Positions 52,183 through 63,040 of a DNA stretch of 64,000 nt are shown here, in pieces; positions within the stretch are counted from its first letter, which is position 1; each line of letters opens with the position of its first letter. The position numbers were made by a program, and so were the translations under genes. The notes below the pieces were generated by a model, which was not told the origin of the DNA, ran no database searches, and saw only the letters and a list, made by a program, of their open reading frames with translations. Source of the stretch: Janthinobacterium sp. (GTDB taxonomy: Bacteria > Pseudomonadota > Gammaproteobacteria > Burkholderiales > Burkholderiaceae_D); assembly GCF_009923995.1 (NCBI RefSeq), contig NZ_RFSK01000008.1, forward strand, positions 62,001-126,000, given 5' to 3'.

Positions 52183-53157
52183 TCAGAGCGGCGGAAACAC
52201 GACCGACATGCCCGGGCGCAAGCCATCGACCTTGATGGCAGGCCGCAGGCGGATTTCAAACGTGCGCAAGTCCGTGCCGCCCGGACGGGCCGCGCGCCAG
52301 GTGGCGAAGTCCGGCAGCACGGCCACGGAACTGACCTTGAAGCTCAGCTGCTGCTTCAAGGCCGGCACATTCGCCGTGTGCGTGCTGCCCATGGAAAACG
52401 CGCCCATTTCATCCTCGCGCACCTGCAGCACGGCCCAGGCGTCATCGAGGTTCACCATGGTAATGACGGGGAAGCCTTGCGGCGCCAGTTCGCCGGGCTG
52501 GATCTGGATCTTGCTGACCTGGCCCGCCACCGGCGCGGCGATCTTCGTTTCGGCCAGGGCGATTTCCGCTTCCGTCAGCACGGCGCCCACCTGGCGCGCC
52601 TGGGCGGCGGCGGCCGTCTTGTCTTCCGGCCGGGCGCCTTTTTGCGCCATGTCATATTGCGCGCGGGCCGCCTGCGCCAGCTGCTCGGCGGCGCGCCACT
52701 GGGCTTGCGCCTCGTCGCGCTTCTGCTGGGCGATCACGCCCTGCTCGTACATATTGTTGACGCGGGTATAGGTGGTCTTGGCGATGTTCGCGCCCGTCTG
52801 CGCCCGTTCCCAGTTGGCTTTCGCAGCGGCAACTTCCTCGGGACGCGCCCCCGCTTCCGCCTTCTTCGCCACGGCATCGGCCGCCTGCGTGGCCGCCGTC
52901 GCCTGCGCGATCTTCGCCTGCACTTCCGGGCTCGTCAGCTGGAACAGCAGCTGACCCTTGGCCACGTTCTGGCCCAGCTTGACGTACAGCTCGCCCACCC
53001 GGCCCGGCACTTTCGACGACACATTGACTTCCTGCGCATCCATCTGTCCCTGCAGAGGCAGGCGCTGGGGCTGGAAAGCCTGGTACAAGCCCCAGCCGAC
53101 GAAGGCCAGGACAATGACGGCGCCGACTATGGCCAACGGTTTTTTGGATGTGCTCAT
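52183..53157 (-). CDS. HlyD-family membrane-fusion protein
   Basis: 324 residues. One N-terminal membrane anchor (PLAIVGAVIVLAFVGWGLYQ), a lipoyl/barrel-sandwich hybrid domain (MDAQEVNVSSKVPGRVGELY, APVAGQVSKIQIQPGELAPQG) around a long alpha-hairpin (about 85-205, Ala/Glu/Gln-rich), and a beta-barrel ending RLRPAIKVDGLRPGMSV. It links inner-membrane permease and TolC. The start codon overlaps the TolC stop by one base (TAATG). Confidence 0.9.
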   Translation of the reverse strand: MSTSKKPLAIVGAVIVLAFVGWGLYQAFQPQRLPLQGQMDAQEVNVSSKVPGRVGELYVKLGQNVAKGQLLFQLTSPEVQAKIAQATAATQAADAVAKKAEAGARPEEVAAAKANWERAQTGANIAKTTYTRVNNMYEQGVIAQQKRDEAQAQWRAAEQLAQAARAQYDMAQKGARPEDKTAAAAQARQVGAVLTEAEIALAETKIAAPVAGQVSKIQIQPGELAPQGFPVITMVNLDDAWAVLQVREDEMGAFSMGSTHTANVPALKQQLSFKVSSVAVLPDFATWRAARPGGTDLRTFEIRLRPAIKVDGLRPGMSVVFPPL

Positions 53158-54578
53158 TATTTGGTGTCCACAGGTAATTGGATGTCGGCCGCTGCCGCCA
53201 GGCTGCCCAGGCGCTGCGTCTCGCCCGTCGCTTCCAGCAATTGCGCCAGTCCCATCACATAGTTATAGGCCGTCTGCGCCCGCTGGGTCTCGACCTTGGC
53301 CAGGTTCAGGCGCGCATCGACCACTTCCAGCGACGTCACCTGCCCTTGCTGGAAGGCCACCGTCTGCAAACGGATATTTTCGCGCGCCAGCTCCACCGAC
53401 GAGGCCGTGGACAGATACTGGATGCGGGCGTTTTCCAGCGCGCGCCAGTTCTTTTCGATCAGGGTGGGAATGTCGCGCTCGGCCTGGCGCGCCACCACTT
53501 CCACCCGCTCCTGGTCCAGCTTGGCGGCGGCTATCATCTTGCCCGTGTTGATGCGGTGCACCAGCGGCACGGCCACGACGAGGCCGATGGCCCAGTTCGA
53601 GCGCACGAGCTTTTCGCTGCCGCGGTTCAAGTTGTAGTTCCCGATGGCAAACACCGTGGGCGTGTATTCCTTGCCGTGCAGCTTCAGGGCCTGTTCGGCC
53701 TGCGCGCGCTTGCTGTCGATCTTTTTCCAGTTCGCGTTTTCGCGCATGCCCGTGCTGATGAACGATTGCAAGGTGCCGACGGGCAAGCTGTTGACGAACA
53801 AGGGCGTGCTGGGACGCACTTGCGTATTGACGGCGAGCAAACGGTCGAGTGCCACCTGGGCGATTTCCTCGTCGCTGCGCGCCTGCGCCTCGTCGCTGCG
53901 GGCGCCGTCCAGCGCCACGTCGGCGCGCAGGCGCTCGGCGCGCGAAATCAGGCCGCCCTTTTCCAGCCTGGCCGCGTCGCGCTGGTGTTCCGTCACGCCG
54001 GCCGTCACTTCGGCCCGCACGGCGACGACGCGCTTGGCCAGCAGCAGCTGGAAATAGCGCTGCGCCACCAGGGTGGCCAGCTGCTCTTCCGCTTCCACGC
54101 GCTCCGCCTGCGCCGCCTGGGTCAGGCTGGACGCGAGTCCCTTGACGGCGTCCAGGCGGCCGCCCGTGTAGATGGGCCACATGCCCAGCAAGCCGAACGA
54201 GGTCAGGTCCGTCACCACTTCGCGGCTGAGGGAATTGGGAATCTGTGGCTTGGGCAAGCCGGGAATGGGCGGCAGCACGGATTCGATGCCGCCCACCACG
54301 CCGGACAGGCCGCTCGTATCGATGTTCAAGTCCGTCGACAGGCGGCCACGGAACGCCGTCAAATCCACCGAGGGGCCGTCGATGTTCGACAGCGCCTCGG
54401 CCTTGAGCGTTTTGGCACGCACGTCGAGCACGGCACCTTGCACGGCACCCGAGGCGGCAGCGGCTTGCTGCAGCGCCTCGTTGAAACTCAAAGGCGCGCC
54501 GGCCGGCACTTGCGCCAGCGCTGGCAAAGCGATACTCAGCGCGCCAGCCAGTAATAAATGTCCTTGCAATCTGCCCAT
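53157..54578 (-). CDS. TolC-family outer-membrane efflux protein
   Basis: 473 residues from ATG 54578, which leaves a signal peptide (LQGHLLLAGALSIALPALAQ); a GTG at 54611 would give a longer, less signal-like start. Two OEP repeats of long helices are visible (LSFNEALQQAAAASGAVQGA and the second half from ENANWKKIDSKRAQAEQALK), with GLLGMWPIYTGGRLDAVKG at the strand region. It forms the trimeric outer-membrane duct for the downstream HlyD/permease proteins. First gene of the exporter operon. Confidence 0.9.
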   Translation of the reverse strand: MGRLQGHLLLAGALSIALPALAQVPAGAPLSFNEALQQAAAASGAVQGAVLDVRAKTLKAEALSNIDGPSVDLTAFRGRLSTDLNIDTSGLSGVVGGIESVLPPIPGLPKPQIPNSLSREVVTDLTSFGLLGMWPIYTGGRLDAVKGLASSLTQAAQAERVEAEEQLATLVAQRYFQLLLAKRVVAVRAEVTAGVTEHQRDAARLEKGGLISRAERLRADVALDGARSDEAQARSDEEIAQVALDRLLAVNTQVRPSTPLFVNSLPVGTLQSFISTGMRENANWKKIDSKRAQAEQALKLHGKEYTPTVFAIGNYNLNRGSEKLVRSNWAIGLVVAVPLVHRINTGKMIAAAKLDQERVEVVARQAERDIPTLIEKNWRALENARIQYLSTASSVELARENIRLQTVAFQQGQVTSLEVVDARLNLAKVETQRAQTAYNYVMGLAQLLEATGETQRLGSLAAAADIQLPVDTK

Positions 54579-54700
54579 GTAGCGTCCAGTCAATGAATGA
54601 GGGGAAAGCACGGGATTGCCATGTTTATACTTTCACAATAGCAATTATATGCAAGGAAGTCCATTCCAGCCTGCACTGGAGGAAAGTGTCGCTTCCACGC

Positions 54701-54730
54701 AAAAACGGGCGCCTCTTGCGGGGCGCCCGT
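54701..54730 (-). terminator. Rho-independent terminator of the aspartate operon
   Basis: On the minus strand ACGGGCGCC, an 8-nt loop and GGCGCCCGT are followed by TTTT (plus coordinates 54730 down to 54701). It lies 26 bp after the aspD stop, ending the aspT-aspT-aspD operon before the TolC gene promoter. Confidence 0.85.
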
Positions 54731-54755
54731 GGTCATCAATCAAGCATGGAGAAAC

Positions 54756-56381
<1,626 letters not shown>

Positions 56382-56441
56382 TTATTAGACAAGTGAGGAG
56401 GCCCCGTGCGGGCGGCCTGGATAGTACTGATACTCGCTGAC

Positions 56442-58130
56442 TCAGACGAAGGCCACGACGAGCGGGCCCAGCAAGGTCAGGAAAACGTTGGCCAAGGCAT
56501 AGGTGATGGCAAATGGCACGGTGGGAATGGAGTTCTGCGCCGCGTTCAGCACTTCGCCGAAGGCGGGATTGGCGCTGCGCGAGCCGGACAAGGCACCGGC
56601 AAACACGGCAACGTTGTCATAGCGCAAGACGTAGCGGCCGATCAGCATGGTCAATATCATCGGCAGGATGGTGACGACGACGCCCACGCCGAACAGGGTC
56701 AGGCCATGCTGGCGCACGGTTTCCACGGCTTGCAGGCCGGAGGTGAGACCGACGACGGCGACGAAGCCGGCCAGGCCCAGGTCCTTGAGGATCTGCACGG
56801 CGCCGCTGGGCATGTAGCCGAAGGTCTGGCGCTTGGCGCGGAACCAGCCGAACACGAGGCCCGACAGCAGCACGCCGCCGCCGCTGCCCAGGGTCAGCGG
56901 GATGGAACCGATGCGCGCCACCAGCAAGCCCACCAGCAGGCCGACGACGAGGCCGGCACCCATGTAGACGAAGTCCGTCTTGGCGCTCGGCACGATCATG
57001 TAGCCCACTTCGGCCGCCACGCGCTTGACGTCCTGCTCGGCGCCATAAATGGTCACCACGTCGCCCGTCTGCACGACGGTTTCCGACTGCATGGGCAGGA
57101 TCTTGCCCATGCGGCTCAGCTGCACGACGAAGATGCCGTGACGCACGCCCGGCGCCGTCGCGTTGCGGATCTCGCCCACCGTCTTGTTGTGATAGATCTT
57201 GTTGGTCAGCACCATGTCGCGGCGCTGCATCACCAGTTCCATGCCTTCGACGGCATGCAATTCCTTGCCCAGCTGGGAAGACACGCTGAGCATGGCTTCG
57301 CGGCGGCCCACCAGCAGCACGATGTCGTCGGCGGCCAGCACCAGGTCCTGGCTGACGTCGATGACCTGGCCGTTGCGCTTCACGCGCTCGATGGTGATGG
57401 CCGTGTTCGGATTGGCGCTTTCGATGTCCGCCACGGAACGCCCGGCGCCCGGACCCACTTCATAGATGCGGCCGATGAGGTCGGGCGCGGCGGGCGTCTG
57501 GCCAGGTCCCAGCACCTGCACGCCTGCCTGCAGCGCCGTTTCCGCCTTGATCGCGTCTTCGCGGATGGTGCGGCCCATGAGCTTGGGCAAGATGTTGACG
57601 CAGACGATGATGGCCCCGAACGAGCCGAACACATAGGTGACGGCATAGCCGACGGCCACGTTGCCCTGCAGGCGCGCCACTTCGTCCGCCGCCAGGCCCA
57701 GCTTGGCGATGGCGTCGCCCGCCGTGCCGATGATGGCCGACTGCGTCAAGCCGCCCGCCGCCACGCCGGCCGCCAGGCCCTTGTCCAGGTCGAAGATCTT
57801 GGCCATGATGACCACCGTCAGCAGCGCCGTCACGGCCAGCACCACGGCCAGGATGATTTCGCGCACGGACTGGCGGCCCAGGGAATTGAAGAACTGCGGC
57901 CCGCTTTCATAGCCGACGGCATAAATGAACAGTGCGAACAGCACCGACTTGACGCCGGGATCGATGGCGACGCCCACCTGGCTGACGAGCACCGCCACCA
58001 GGAGTGAACCGGCGACGCCGCCCAGCTGGAAGGAGCCGAACTTGATCTTGCCGATGTAGTAGCCCACTGCCAGGGAGAGAAACAGGGCAATTTCAGGCGA
58101 CTTCTTGAATAACTCGTGCAACCATTCCAT
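56442..58130 (-). CDS. aspT: Aspartate:alanine antiporter AspT
   Basis: 562 residues. Two membrane halves of the AAE family (GYYIGKIKFGSFQLGGVAGSL starts the first; LGSGGGVLLSGLVFGWFRAK lies in the second) flank two TrkA-C-like cytoplasmic domains (about 200-370, with VLAADDIVLLVGRREAM and GDVVTIYGAEQDVKRVA). AspT exchanges aspartate for alanine electrogenically. It lies 72 bp upstream of aspD and 79 bp after a paralogue, all minus strand. Confidence 0.9.
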   Translation of the reverse strand: MEWLHELFKKSPEIALFLSLAVGYYIGKIKFGSFQLGGVAGSLLVAVLVSQVGVAIDPGVKSVLFALFIYAVGYESGPQFFNSLGRQSVREIILAVVLAVTALLTVVIMAKIFDLDKGLAAGVAAGGLTQSAIIGTAGDAIAKLGLAADEVARLQGNVAVGYAVTYVFGSFGAIIVCVNILPKLMGRTIREDAIKAETALQAGVQVLGPGQTPAAPDLIGRIYEVGPGAGRSVADIESANPNTAITIERVKRNGQVIDVSQDLVLAADDIVLLVGRREAMLSVSSQLGKELHAVEGMELVMQRRDMVLTNKIYHNKTVGEIRNATAPGVRHGIFVVQLSRMGKILPMQSETVVQTGDVVTIYGAEQDVKRVAAEVGYMIVPSAKTDFVYMGAGLVVGLLVGLLVARIGSIPLTLGSGGGVLLSGLVFGWFRAKRQTFGYMPSGAVQILKDLGLAGFVAVVGLTSGLQAVETVRQHGLTLFGVGVVVTILPMILTMLIGRYVLRYDNVAVFAGALSGSRSANPAFGEVLNAAQNSIPTVPFAITYALANVFLTLLGPLVVAFV

Positions 58131-58209
58131 GCTGACCGCCTTTCGTTTTGAAGGAATTCTTTACTGCGACGACAACTCTTTACTGCTGTCCCATGCGCCA
58201 GCCCCCGCC

Positions 58210-59892
58210 TCAGGCGTGCACGGAGCCGGCCAGGGCCACGATGAGCGGCCCCAGCAGGGGCAGCACGACGTTCGAGATGGCATACGTGATCGTGTAGCCC
58301 AGCAAGGGCGTGGAATTGCCGGCCGCGTTCTGCACGGCGGACAGGGCCGGCGTACTGCATTGCTGGCCGGCAATGGCACCCAACAGCACGGGCGCTTCCA
58401 GTTTCAGGAAAAAGTGCCCCACGCACAGCGAGATCGAGGCGGGAACGGCGGCGATCAGCACGCCCATCAGGGGCAGCGACAGGCCGTACTGGCGGATCAG
58501 GTCGATCGCCTGCGGCCCGGACGCCAGGCCCACGCAGGCGATGAAGGTGGCCAGGCCGATGTCTTTCATCATGTCCAGCGCGCTCGGGTGGATGCCCGGC
58601 ATGCCCGGCTTCCTCGCCTGGTACCAGCCGAACACGAGGCCCGTCAGTAAGGCGCCGCCGCCCGTGCCCAGTGAAAAGGGAATGCCGCCCAGCTTGGCGG
58701 AAAAGCCGCCGATGTACACGCCCAGCACGATGCCGATGCTGGCATACACGATATTGCTGCGGTCGCCCGTGGGCACGCGCTTGCCGATGGCGGCCAGGGC
58801 CGTGTTCAGCTCGCGCCCTTCCGTCGTGCCGTACAGGCGCAGCACGTCGTCGCGCTGCAGGGCCAGGTCCGGCAGGGGCGGCATGCTGTGTTCGCCACGG
58901 ATGACGGCCGCCACGTGCACGCCGGCGGGCAAGGCCAGCTGGCGCAGGGGCTGGCCCACGAGCGACGCTTGCTGCAGCACCACTTCGACGGCGGAAACGG
59001 CCATGTTCAGGCCCGTCGTGTCGGCAAATTCATCGCCGAGGATGGATTCGGCCGCCACCAGCGCGGGGCGGTGGCCGATCACCAGCACCTCGTCGTTGGC
59101 GCGCAGGCGCAGTTCCGGCACCAAGGGCAGGACCTTGCCATGGCGGCGCACGCGCGTGATGCTGGCGCGGCCCGCAAAAATGGTTTGCAGCGAGTCGAGG
59201 CGCCGTCCCGCGCCGCGGCTGATGCGGTAAGCCCGTCCCACCATTTCCGGCGTCGCCTGCAAGTCGTCGGCGCCCGCCTGCGCGCCGCCCATCTGCGCCC
59301 ACAGCTTGTCCGCTTCCTCGCGCAGATTGACGCGCAGCAAGAGCGGGAAGATCTGGCTGGTGATGATGACGATGGTGATGAGGCCGAAGATATACGTGAT
59401 CGAATACGCGGTGACGACGTTGGCCTGCAGCTCGGCGATGCGCGCCACGGGCAGGGCCAGCTTGGAAATGGCGTCCGTGGCCGTGCCGACGACGGCGGAC
59501 TCGGTCGCCGCGCCCGCCATCATGCCGGCCGCCGTGCCCTGATCCAGGCCCATGAGACGCGTGGCCAGCAAGACCAGCGCCAGCACGGCCACCACTTCGA
59601 TCAGGCAGAGTATGCCCAGACGCAAGCCCTTGGCATTCAGGTTGGCAAAGAACTGGGGGCCGCCCGCATAGCCGAGGGCAAAGATGAAGAGCATGAAGAA
59701 AACATTCTTCACGCTGGCGTCGAGCGTGATGCCCACCTGCCCGATCAGCAGCGCGGCGATCAGGGTGCCGCACACGCCGCCCAGCTGGATGGGACCGAAG
59801 CGTATCTGCCCCACCGCGTAGCCCAGCGCCAGCGCCAGAAACAAGGCCAGTTCCGGTACCTGGTGCAATACCGACGCGATCGAATCGAGCAT
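58210..59892 (-). CDS. AspT-family antiporter, paralogue
   Basis: 560 residues from ATG 59892 (AAGG upstream). Same plan as its neighbour: GYAVGQIRFGPIQLGGVCGT, an early GAATESAVVGTATDAI segment, two TrkA-C-like domains (LRANDEVLVIGHRPALV; RDDVLRLYGTTEGREL), then GTGGGALLTGLVFGWYQARK. The two proteins differ throughout, so this is an old duplication rather than a recent copy. It may form a hetero-oligomer with AspT or carry another substrate pair. First gene of the operon after a 260-bp leader with an FNR-like box. Confidence 0.85.
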   Translation of the reverse strand: MLDSIASVLHQVPELALFLALALGYAVGQIRFGPIQLGGVCGTLIAALLIGQVGITLDASVKNVFFMLFIFALGYAGGPQFFANLNAKGLRLGILCLIEVVAVLALVLLATRLMGLDQGTAAGMMAGAATESAVVGTATDAISKLALPVARIAELQANVVTAYSITYIFGLITIVIITSQIFPLLLRVNLREEADKLWAQMGGAQAGADDLQATPEMVGRAYRISRGAGRRLDSLQTIFAGRASITRVRRHGKVLPLVPELRLRANDEVLVIGHRPALVAAESILGDEFADTTGLNMAVSAVEVVLQQASLVGQPLRQLALPAGVHVAAVIRGEHSMPPLPDLALQRDDVLRLYGTTEGRELNTALAAIGKRVPTGDRSNIVYASIGIVLGVYIGGFSAKLGGIPFSLGTGGGALLTGLVFGWYQARKPGMPGIHPSALDMMKDIGLATFIACVGLASGPQAIDLIRQYGLSLPLMGVLIAAVPASISLCVGHFFLKLEAPVLLGAIAGQQCSTPALSAVQNAAGNSTPLLGYTITYAISNVVLPLLGPLIVALAGSVHA

Positions 59893-60062
59893 GGGCAAAC
59901 CTTCGAAAAGAGACGGATGGTTACTGAAAATCTGGGCGTTCTCAGGCTGGCAGGGGCTTGCTTTTGAACGGGCGCATACGTCCCGCGCACGACCTGCCAT
60001 GGAGGTTTGTGCTGGGAAAATGTTGTAACGTGGAATTATGTTCGGCGAAAATTTTATAAGTG

Positions 60063-60081
60063 TCAACAGGTGTTCTGTTGA
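60063..60081. promoter_or_regulatory. Inverted repeat in the aspT leader
   Basis: TCAACAG (60063-60069), 5-nt spacer, CTGTTGA (60075-60081). It lies 170 bp before the first aspT start, downstream (for that strand) of the FNR-like box. It could be an operator or an RNA hairpin. Confidence 0.4.
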
Positions 60082-60130
60082 ACTCGTCTTGCGTTTCATC
60101 AAACAAGCTGCGCACGATTGAATGACTTGT

Positions 60131-60144
60131 TTGACACTGATCAA
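60131..60144. promoter_or_regulatory. FNR/ANR-like box upstream of the aspartate operon
   Basis: TTGACACTGATCAA differs from the FNR consensus TTGATnnnnATCAA at one position and fits the ANR-type TTGACnnnnATCAA form. It lies 239 bp before the first aspT start. No clear -10 could be placed at the class II distance. Confidence 0.5.
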
Positions 60145-60152
60145 CAATACTA

Positions 60153-61031
60153 TTAGTAATGTTTGGGACGGTACCAGAGTGCCTTGCGCGCCAGTGGTGT
60201 TTCCTCCGGCAAGTCGGGATTGAGCAAGTCCAGCACCTGCCGCTGCGGCAACTTCAGCCCGTCCGCGAGGCGGCCGAAATGGCGCTGGAACAAGTGGCCG
60301 AAGCTGCCATCGGCAAGCATTTTCTCCAGTCCCGTTTCAAGATGGCGCGCCAGCTCCGGCCGGTGCTTGCCGACAAAAAAATACAGGGCCGCCGGGTAGC
60401 GGATGACGAGGTGGCCGTCCAGCGCCAGCGGCAGCTGCGCATGGCTGGCCAGCTCGCTTTGCGCCTCGATTACGGAACGGGGAAAGTAATCGATGCGGCC
60501 CGCCGCCAGTTGCTGGAACAGGCCTTCGTAGGTGCTGGAAGTATCGATGCGCAAGCCATTCGATTGCAGGATGGCGGCATCGGGCCAGTCGCTCATCTGG
60601 CCGGCCGACAGGCGCGCCAGGTCCGCCAGGCTGCGCACCTGACGCAGCAGCTGCGGCTGGCGCGCCTGGATCAGGGCCACGCGCCAGCCGATGAGTCCCC
60701 GGTCGATGGGGATGCGCACCGGCAGCAGCTGGGTTTCGCGCGCGCGGCTGGTCATGGCCCAGACGATGTCCACGCTGCCCGACGCCGTGGCGATCTCCTG
60801 CATGGCGCGCGTCTGCACCATGCGCAAGGTGGAGCGGCGCAGCGCGTAAGCATGCCCCGAGCGTTCCAATGCCAGCTGCAGCAAGGCCGTGACATAGGCT
60901 TGCTGGGGATCGTCCAGCGCCTGGTGGCGCGGATAGACGAGCGCTTGCGGCTGCGGCACCGCGGCCGGGGCAGCCAGGACCCTGTCGAGCGGCCACAGGC
61001 AGGCAAGCATGAGCACGGGACGGCGCCGCAT
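60153..61031 (-). CDS. Extracellular solute-binding protein, family 3-like
   Basis: 292 residues with a short signal peptide (MRRRPVLMLACLWPLDRVLA). It resembles the amino-acid-type binding fold (YVTALLQLALERSGHAYALR, IDTSSTYEGLFQQLAAGRID, LARHLETGLEKMLADGSFGH) but lacks the strong family-3 signature. No ABC permease or ATPase genes are adjacent, so it may be an orphan sensor or binding protein. GGAGG precedes ATG 61031. Its 3' end is 9 bp from the FNR-like box of the aspartate operon. Confidence 0.7.
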   Translation of the reverse strand: MRRRPVLMLACLWPLDRVLAAPAAVPQPQALVYPRHQALDDPQQAYVTALLQLALERSGHAYALRRSTLRMVQTRAMQEIATASGSVDIVWAMTSRARETQLLPVRIPIDRGLIGWRVALIQARQPQLLRQVRSLADLARLSAGQMSDWPDAAILQSNGLRIDTSSTYEGLFQQLAAGRIDYFPRSVIEAQSELASHAQLPLALDGHLVIRYPAALYFFVGKHRPELARHLETGLEKMLADGSFGHLFQRHFGRLADGLKLPQRQVLDLLNPDLPEETPLARKALWYRPKHY

Positions 61032-61167
61032 GGCCCCTCCTTTCCAGCGCTTTCATAGCGTTCTTATCAGAATGACAGTATCGCGCAGCGAGGATGGCTT
61101 GTCGACTGGAATATGGAAACTGTGTACAAAACAACAGCAATACACGGGAACACGGGACAGGGAAGAA

Positions 61168-61181
61168 TTAATCCAGATCAA
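61168..61181 (+). promoter_or_regulatory. FNR-like box upstream of the small metal-binding protein
   Basis: TTAATCCAGATCAA matches TTGATnnnnATCAA at all but one conserved position. It lies 99 bp before the start at 61280, in the gap between divergent genes, close to the anaerobic ubiquinone genes. Confidence 0.4.
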
Positions 61182-61279
61182 TAAAAGCGCAAATAGAAAA
61201 TAAATCTTGCGTGCGGCGCTGGACGGCATGCGCGCCCCTCGCCTACGCTGTTTTTTTATTTGAAAAACAAGAGGAACAC

Positions 61280-61543
61280 ATGCAAACAGCACGCTTGAAC
61301 ATCATCGGCATGGACCACGAGGGCTGCGCCGACCGGCTGACGGGCGCACTCGAAGCGGTCGCCGGCGTGGCCACCGTGTGCGTCTCGCTGGCCCGTCACG
61401 GCGCCACGGTGCAGTTCGACGAACGGCTGGCCACGCAGGAACGCCTGCTGGCGGCCGTCAACGACGCCGGTTTCATGGGCGAGGCGACGGAGGAAGAACA
61501 GCTGGCCTCGTGCAGCGGCGCCTGCGGCCACTGCCGCCACTGA
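61280..61543 (+). CDS. Small heavy-metal-associated (HMA-like) protein with altered metal site
   Basis: 87 residues. The ferredoxin-like HMA pattern is clear (MQTARLNIIGMDHEGCADRL, VATVCVSLARHGATVQFDER, LLAAVNDAGF). The metal loop reads GMDHEGC (10-16) where GMTCxxC is usual, so His replaces the first Cys. A C-terminal tail SCSGACGHCRH adds Cys78, 82 and 85. It may bind a metal through the tail or a mixed His/Cys site. GAGGAA precedes ATG 61280. It is convergent with ubiT (25-bp gap). Confidence 0.75.
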   Translation: MQTARLNIIGMDHEGCADRLTGALEAVAGVATVCVSLARHGATVQFDERLATQERLLAAVNDAGFMGEATEEEQLASCSGACGHCRH

Positions 61544-61568
61544 ACCCCGCCTGCCGCGCGCCTGCCGC

Positions 61569-62114
61569 TCACCCTCCCCGCGCACCCCGGTCGCGCAAAT
61601 GGGCCAGCACGCGGCGTGGCCCCAGCGCATGCAGGTCGAACGGCGGCAGCTCGATGGCGTCGAGCGTATTCTTGAACAGCAGGCCCAGCTCCGTATCGCC
61701 TTCCAGGCTCAGGCGGCGGCTGAAGAACAGCGTGTCCGGGTCTTCCTGGCGCCGCGCCAGCAGCATCAGGTCGTGCACGCTGGCGGCGATGCACAGCTCC
61801 GGCACGTCCACATAGCGCTCGGCCACGAAGACCGTGCCCTGCCACTCGAAATCGAAGGCGATGCCCGCGTCCAGCAGGCGCAGGCGCAGGCTGCGCCCTT
61901 CCAGGCTGCGCCGCACGTCGTCGGGCAATTGCGGCGCCAGCAGGCGGTTCAAGCCCTGCACGAACAGCCAGGAAGCGGGATACGGCGGCAGCTTGGACAG
62001 CAGCTCGGCCAGCGGTTCGGGCAGGCGGTACGACGGTCCCCCCTTGCACAGGCCGGGCGCGGCGGCAACGGGCGCCGGGGCGGGAATGGGCAGTCTTTCC
62101 AGTTGCTCTTGCAT
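61569..62114 (-). CDS. ubiT: Oxygen-independent ubiquinone biosynthesis factor UbiT (SCP2 domain)
   Basis: 181 residues from ATG 62114 (AAGGA upstream). After a Pro/Ala-rich N-terminus, an SCP2 sterol-carrier-like domain (DIDDVR-like LAPQLPDDVRRSLEGRSLRL, FEWQGTVFVAERYVDVPELC, DPDTLFFSRRLSLEGDTELG) matches UbiT, a lipid-binding accessory protein needed for anaerobic ubiquinone synthesis. It follows ubiV by 20 bp in the order ubiU-ubiV-ubiT. Confidence 0.9.
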   Translation of the reverse strand: MQEQLERLPIPAPAPVAAAPGLCKGGPSYRLPEPLAELLSKLPPYPASWLFVQGLNRLLAPQLPDDVRRSLEGRSLRLRLLDAGIAFDFEWQGTVFVAERYVDVPELCIAASVHDLMLLARRQEDPDTLFFSRRLSLEGDTELGLLFKNTLDAIELPPFDLHALGPRRVLAHLRDRGARGG

Positions 62115-62134
62115 GGTAGTTCCTTTCGAGGCGA

Positions 62135-63031
62135 TCAATGGGCGGTGCGCTGTTCCATGCCGGGCTGGCCATGCCAGTAGCCGTCGCAGGCGCCGGCCGG
62201 CTGGCAGGCTGCCAGCTGCGCCTGGGCGCCGATGCCGCTGACCTGGCCGCGCCGGGCGCGGTCAAAGATGGCGATGACTTTTTCCGTATGCATGGCCTGC
62301 GGGCTGATGCGCGCCACGCCCACGCCCATGTCGCGCATGGCGTCCAGTTCGCGCACGAGGTTATAGACGAGTGCCGACTGCGTCTGCGTGCCATTCAGGA
62401 CCAGGAACGGCACTTCGTCGCGCGTGCGCAGCAGCAGGCCATCCGGCTCTTCCAGGCAGCTGTAGCCGCAATCGTCCTTCGGCAGGTTGCGGTTGCGCGC
62501 CGTGAAGCAGCGCGCGGAAAAGGCCAGCGGCATGCGGCCATAGGCGAACACTTCCGTCTCCAGGCCGTCCGGCTTCTGGCGCTGCATTTCCGCCAGCGCC
62601 GCCTGCCCCATTTCCAGCGGCATCACCCAGCGCCGCGCGCCCAGGCGCGCCAGCAATTGCAGGCTGGGGCCATTGAACAGGTTCAGGTGGGGACCGGCGA
62701 CGAAGGGCGCGCCCTTTTCCATGCAGTGCACGGCGCCCATGTCGTTCGCTTCGACGCCGTAGCGGCCATTGCCCGTGATGCGGCGCAGGGTCGCCAGCTC
62801 GGCGCCCGCCTCGATCAGCGCCTGCGTCGACAGCACCACCTCCTTGCCGGCAGCGGCCAGCATGTCGGCGATATCGAGCCAGTCGGCCAAGCGCAGCTCG
62901 TGCCGGCGCGAGCAGACGGTTTCACCGAGATACACGATATCGACGGCGGTGGCGGCCATCTGCTGGTAAAACTCGAAGACGGTGGCGCGCGGCCAGTAGT
63001 ACAGCAAGGGGCCCAGTGAAAGCTTCAGCAT
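62135..63031 (-). CDS. ubiV: Oxygen-independent ubiquinone hydroxylase subunit UbiV (U32 family)
   Basis: 298 residues. I choose ATG 63031 because AAAGG is 6 nt upstream; ATG 63037 abuts it. Peptidase-U32-like fold beginning [20 protein letters not shown], with the iron-sulfur Cys cluster [20 protein letters not shown] plus a distal Cys region. UbiV and UbiU form a 4Fe-4S heterodimer that hydroxylates the quinone ring without oxygen, using prephenate. It starts 9 bp after ubiU. Confidence 0.92.
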   Translation of the reverse strand: MLKLSLGPLLYYWPRATVFEFYQQMAATAVDIVYLGETVCSRRHELRLADWLDIADMLAAAGKEVVLSTQALIEAGAELATLRRITGNGRYGVEANDMGAVHCMEKGAPFVAGPHLNLFNGPSLQLLARLGARRWVMPLEMGQAALAEMQRQKPDGLETEVFAYGRMPLAFSARCFTARNRNLPKDDCGYSCLEEPDGLLLRTRDEVPFLVLNGTQTQSALVYNLVRELDAMRDMGVGVARISPQAMHTEKVIAIFDRARRGQVSGIGAQAQLAACQPAGACDGYWHGQPGMEQRTAH

Positions 63032-63040
63032 GTTCATCCT

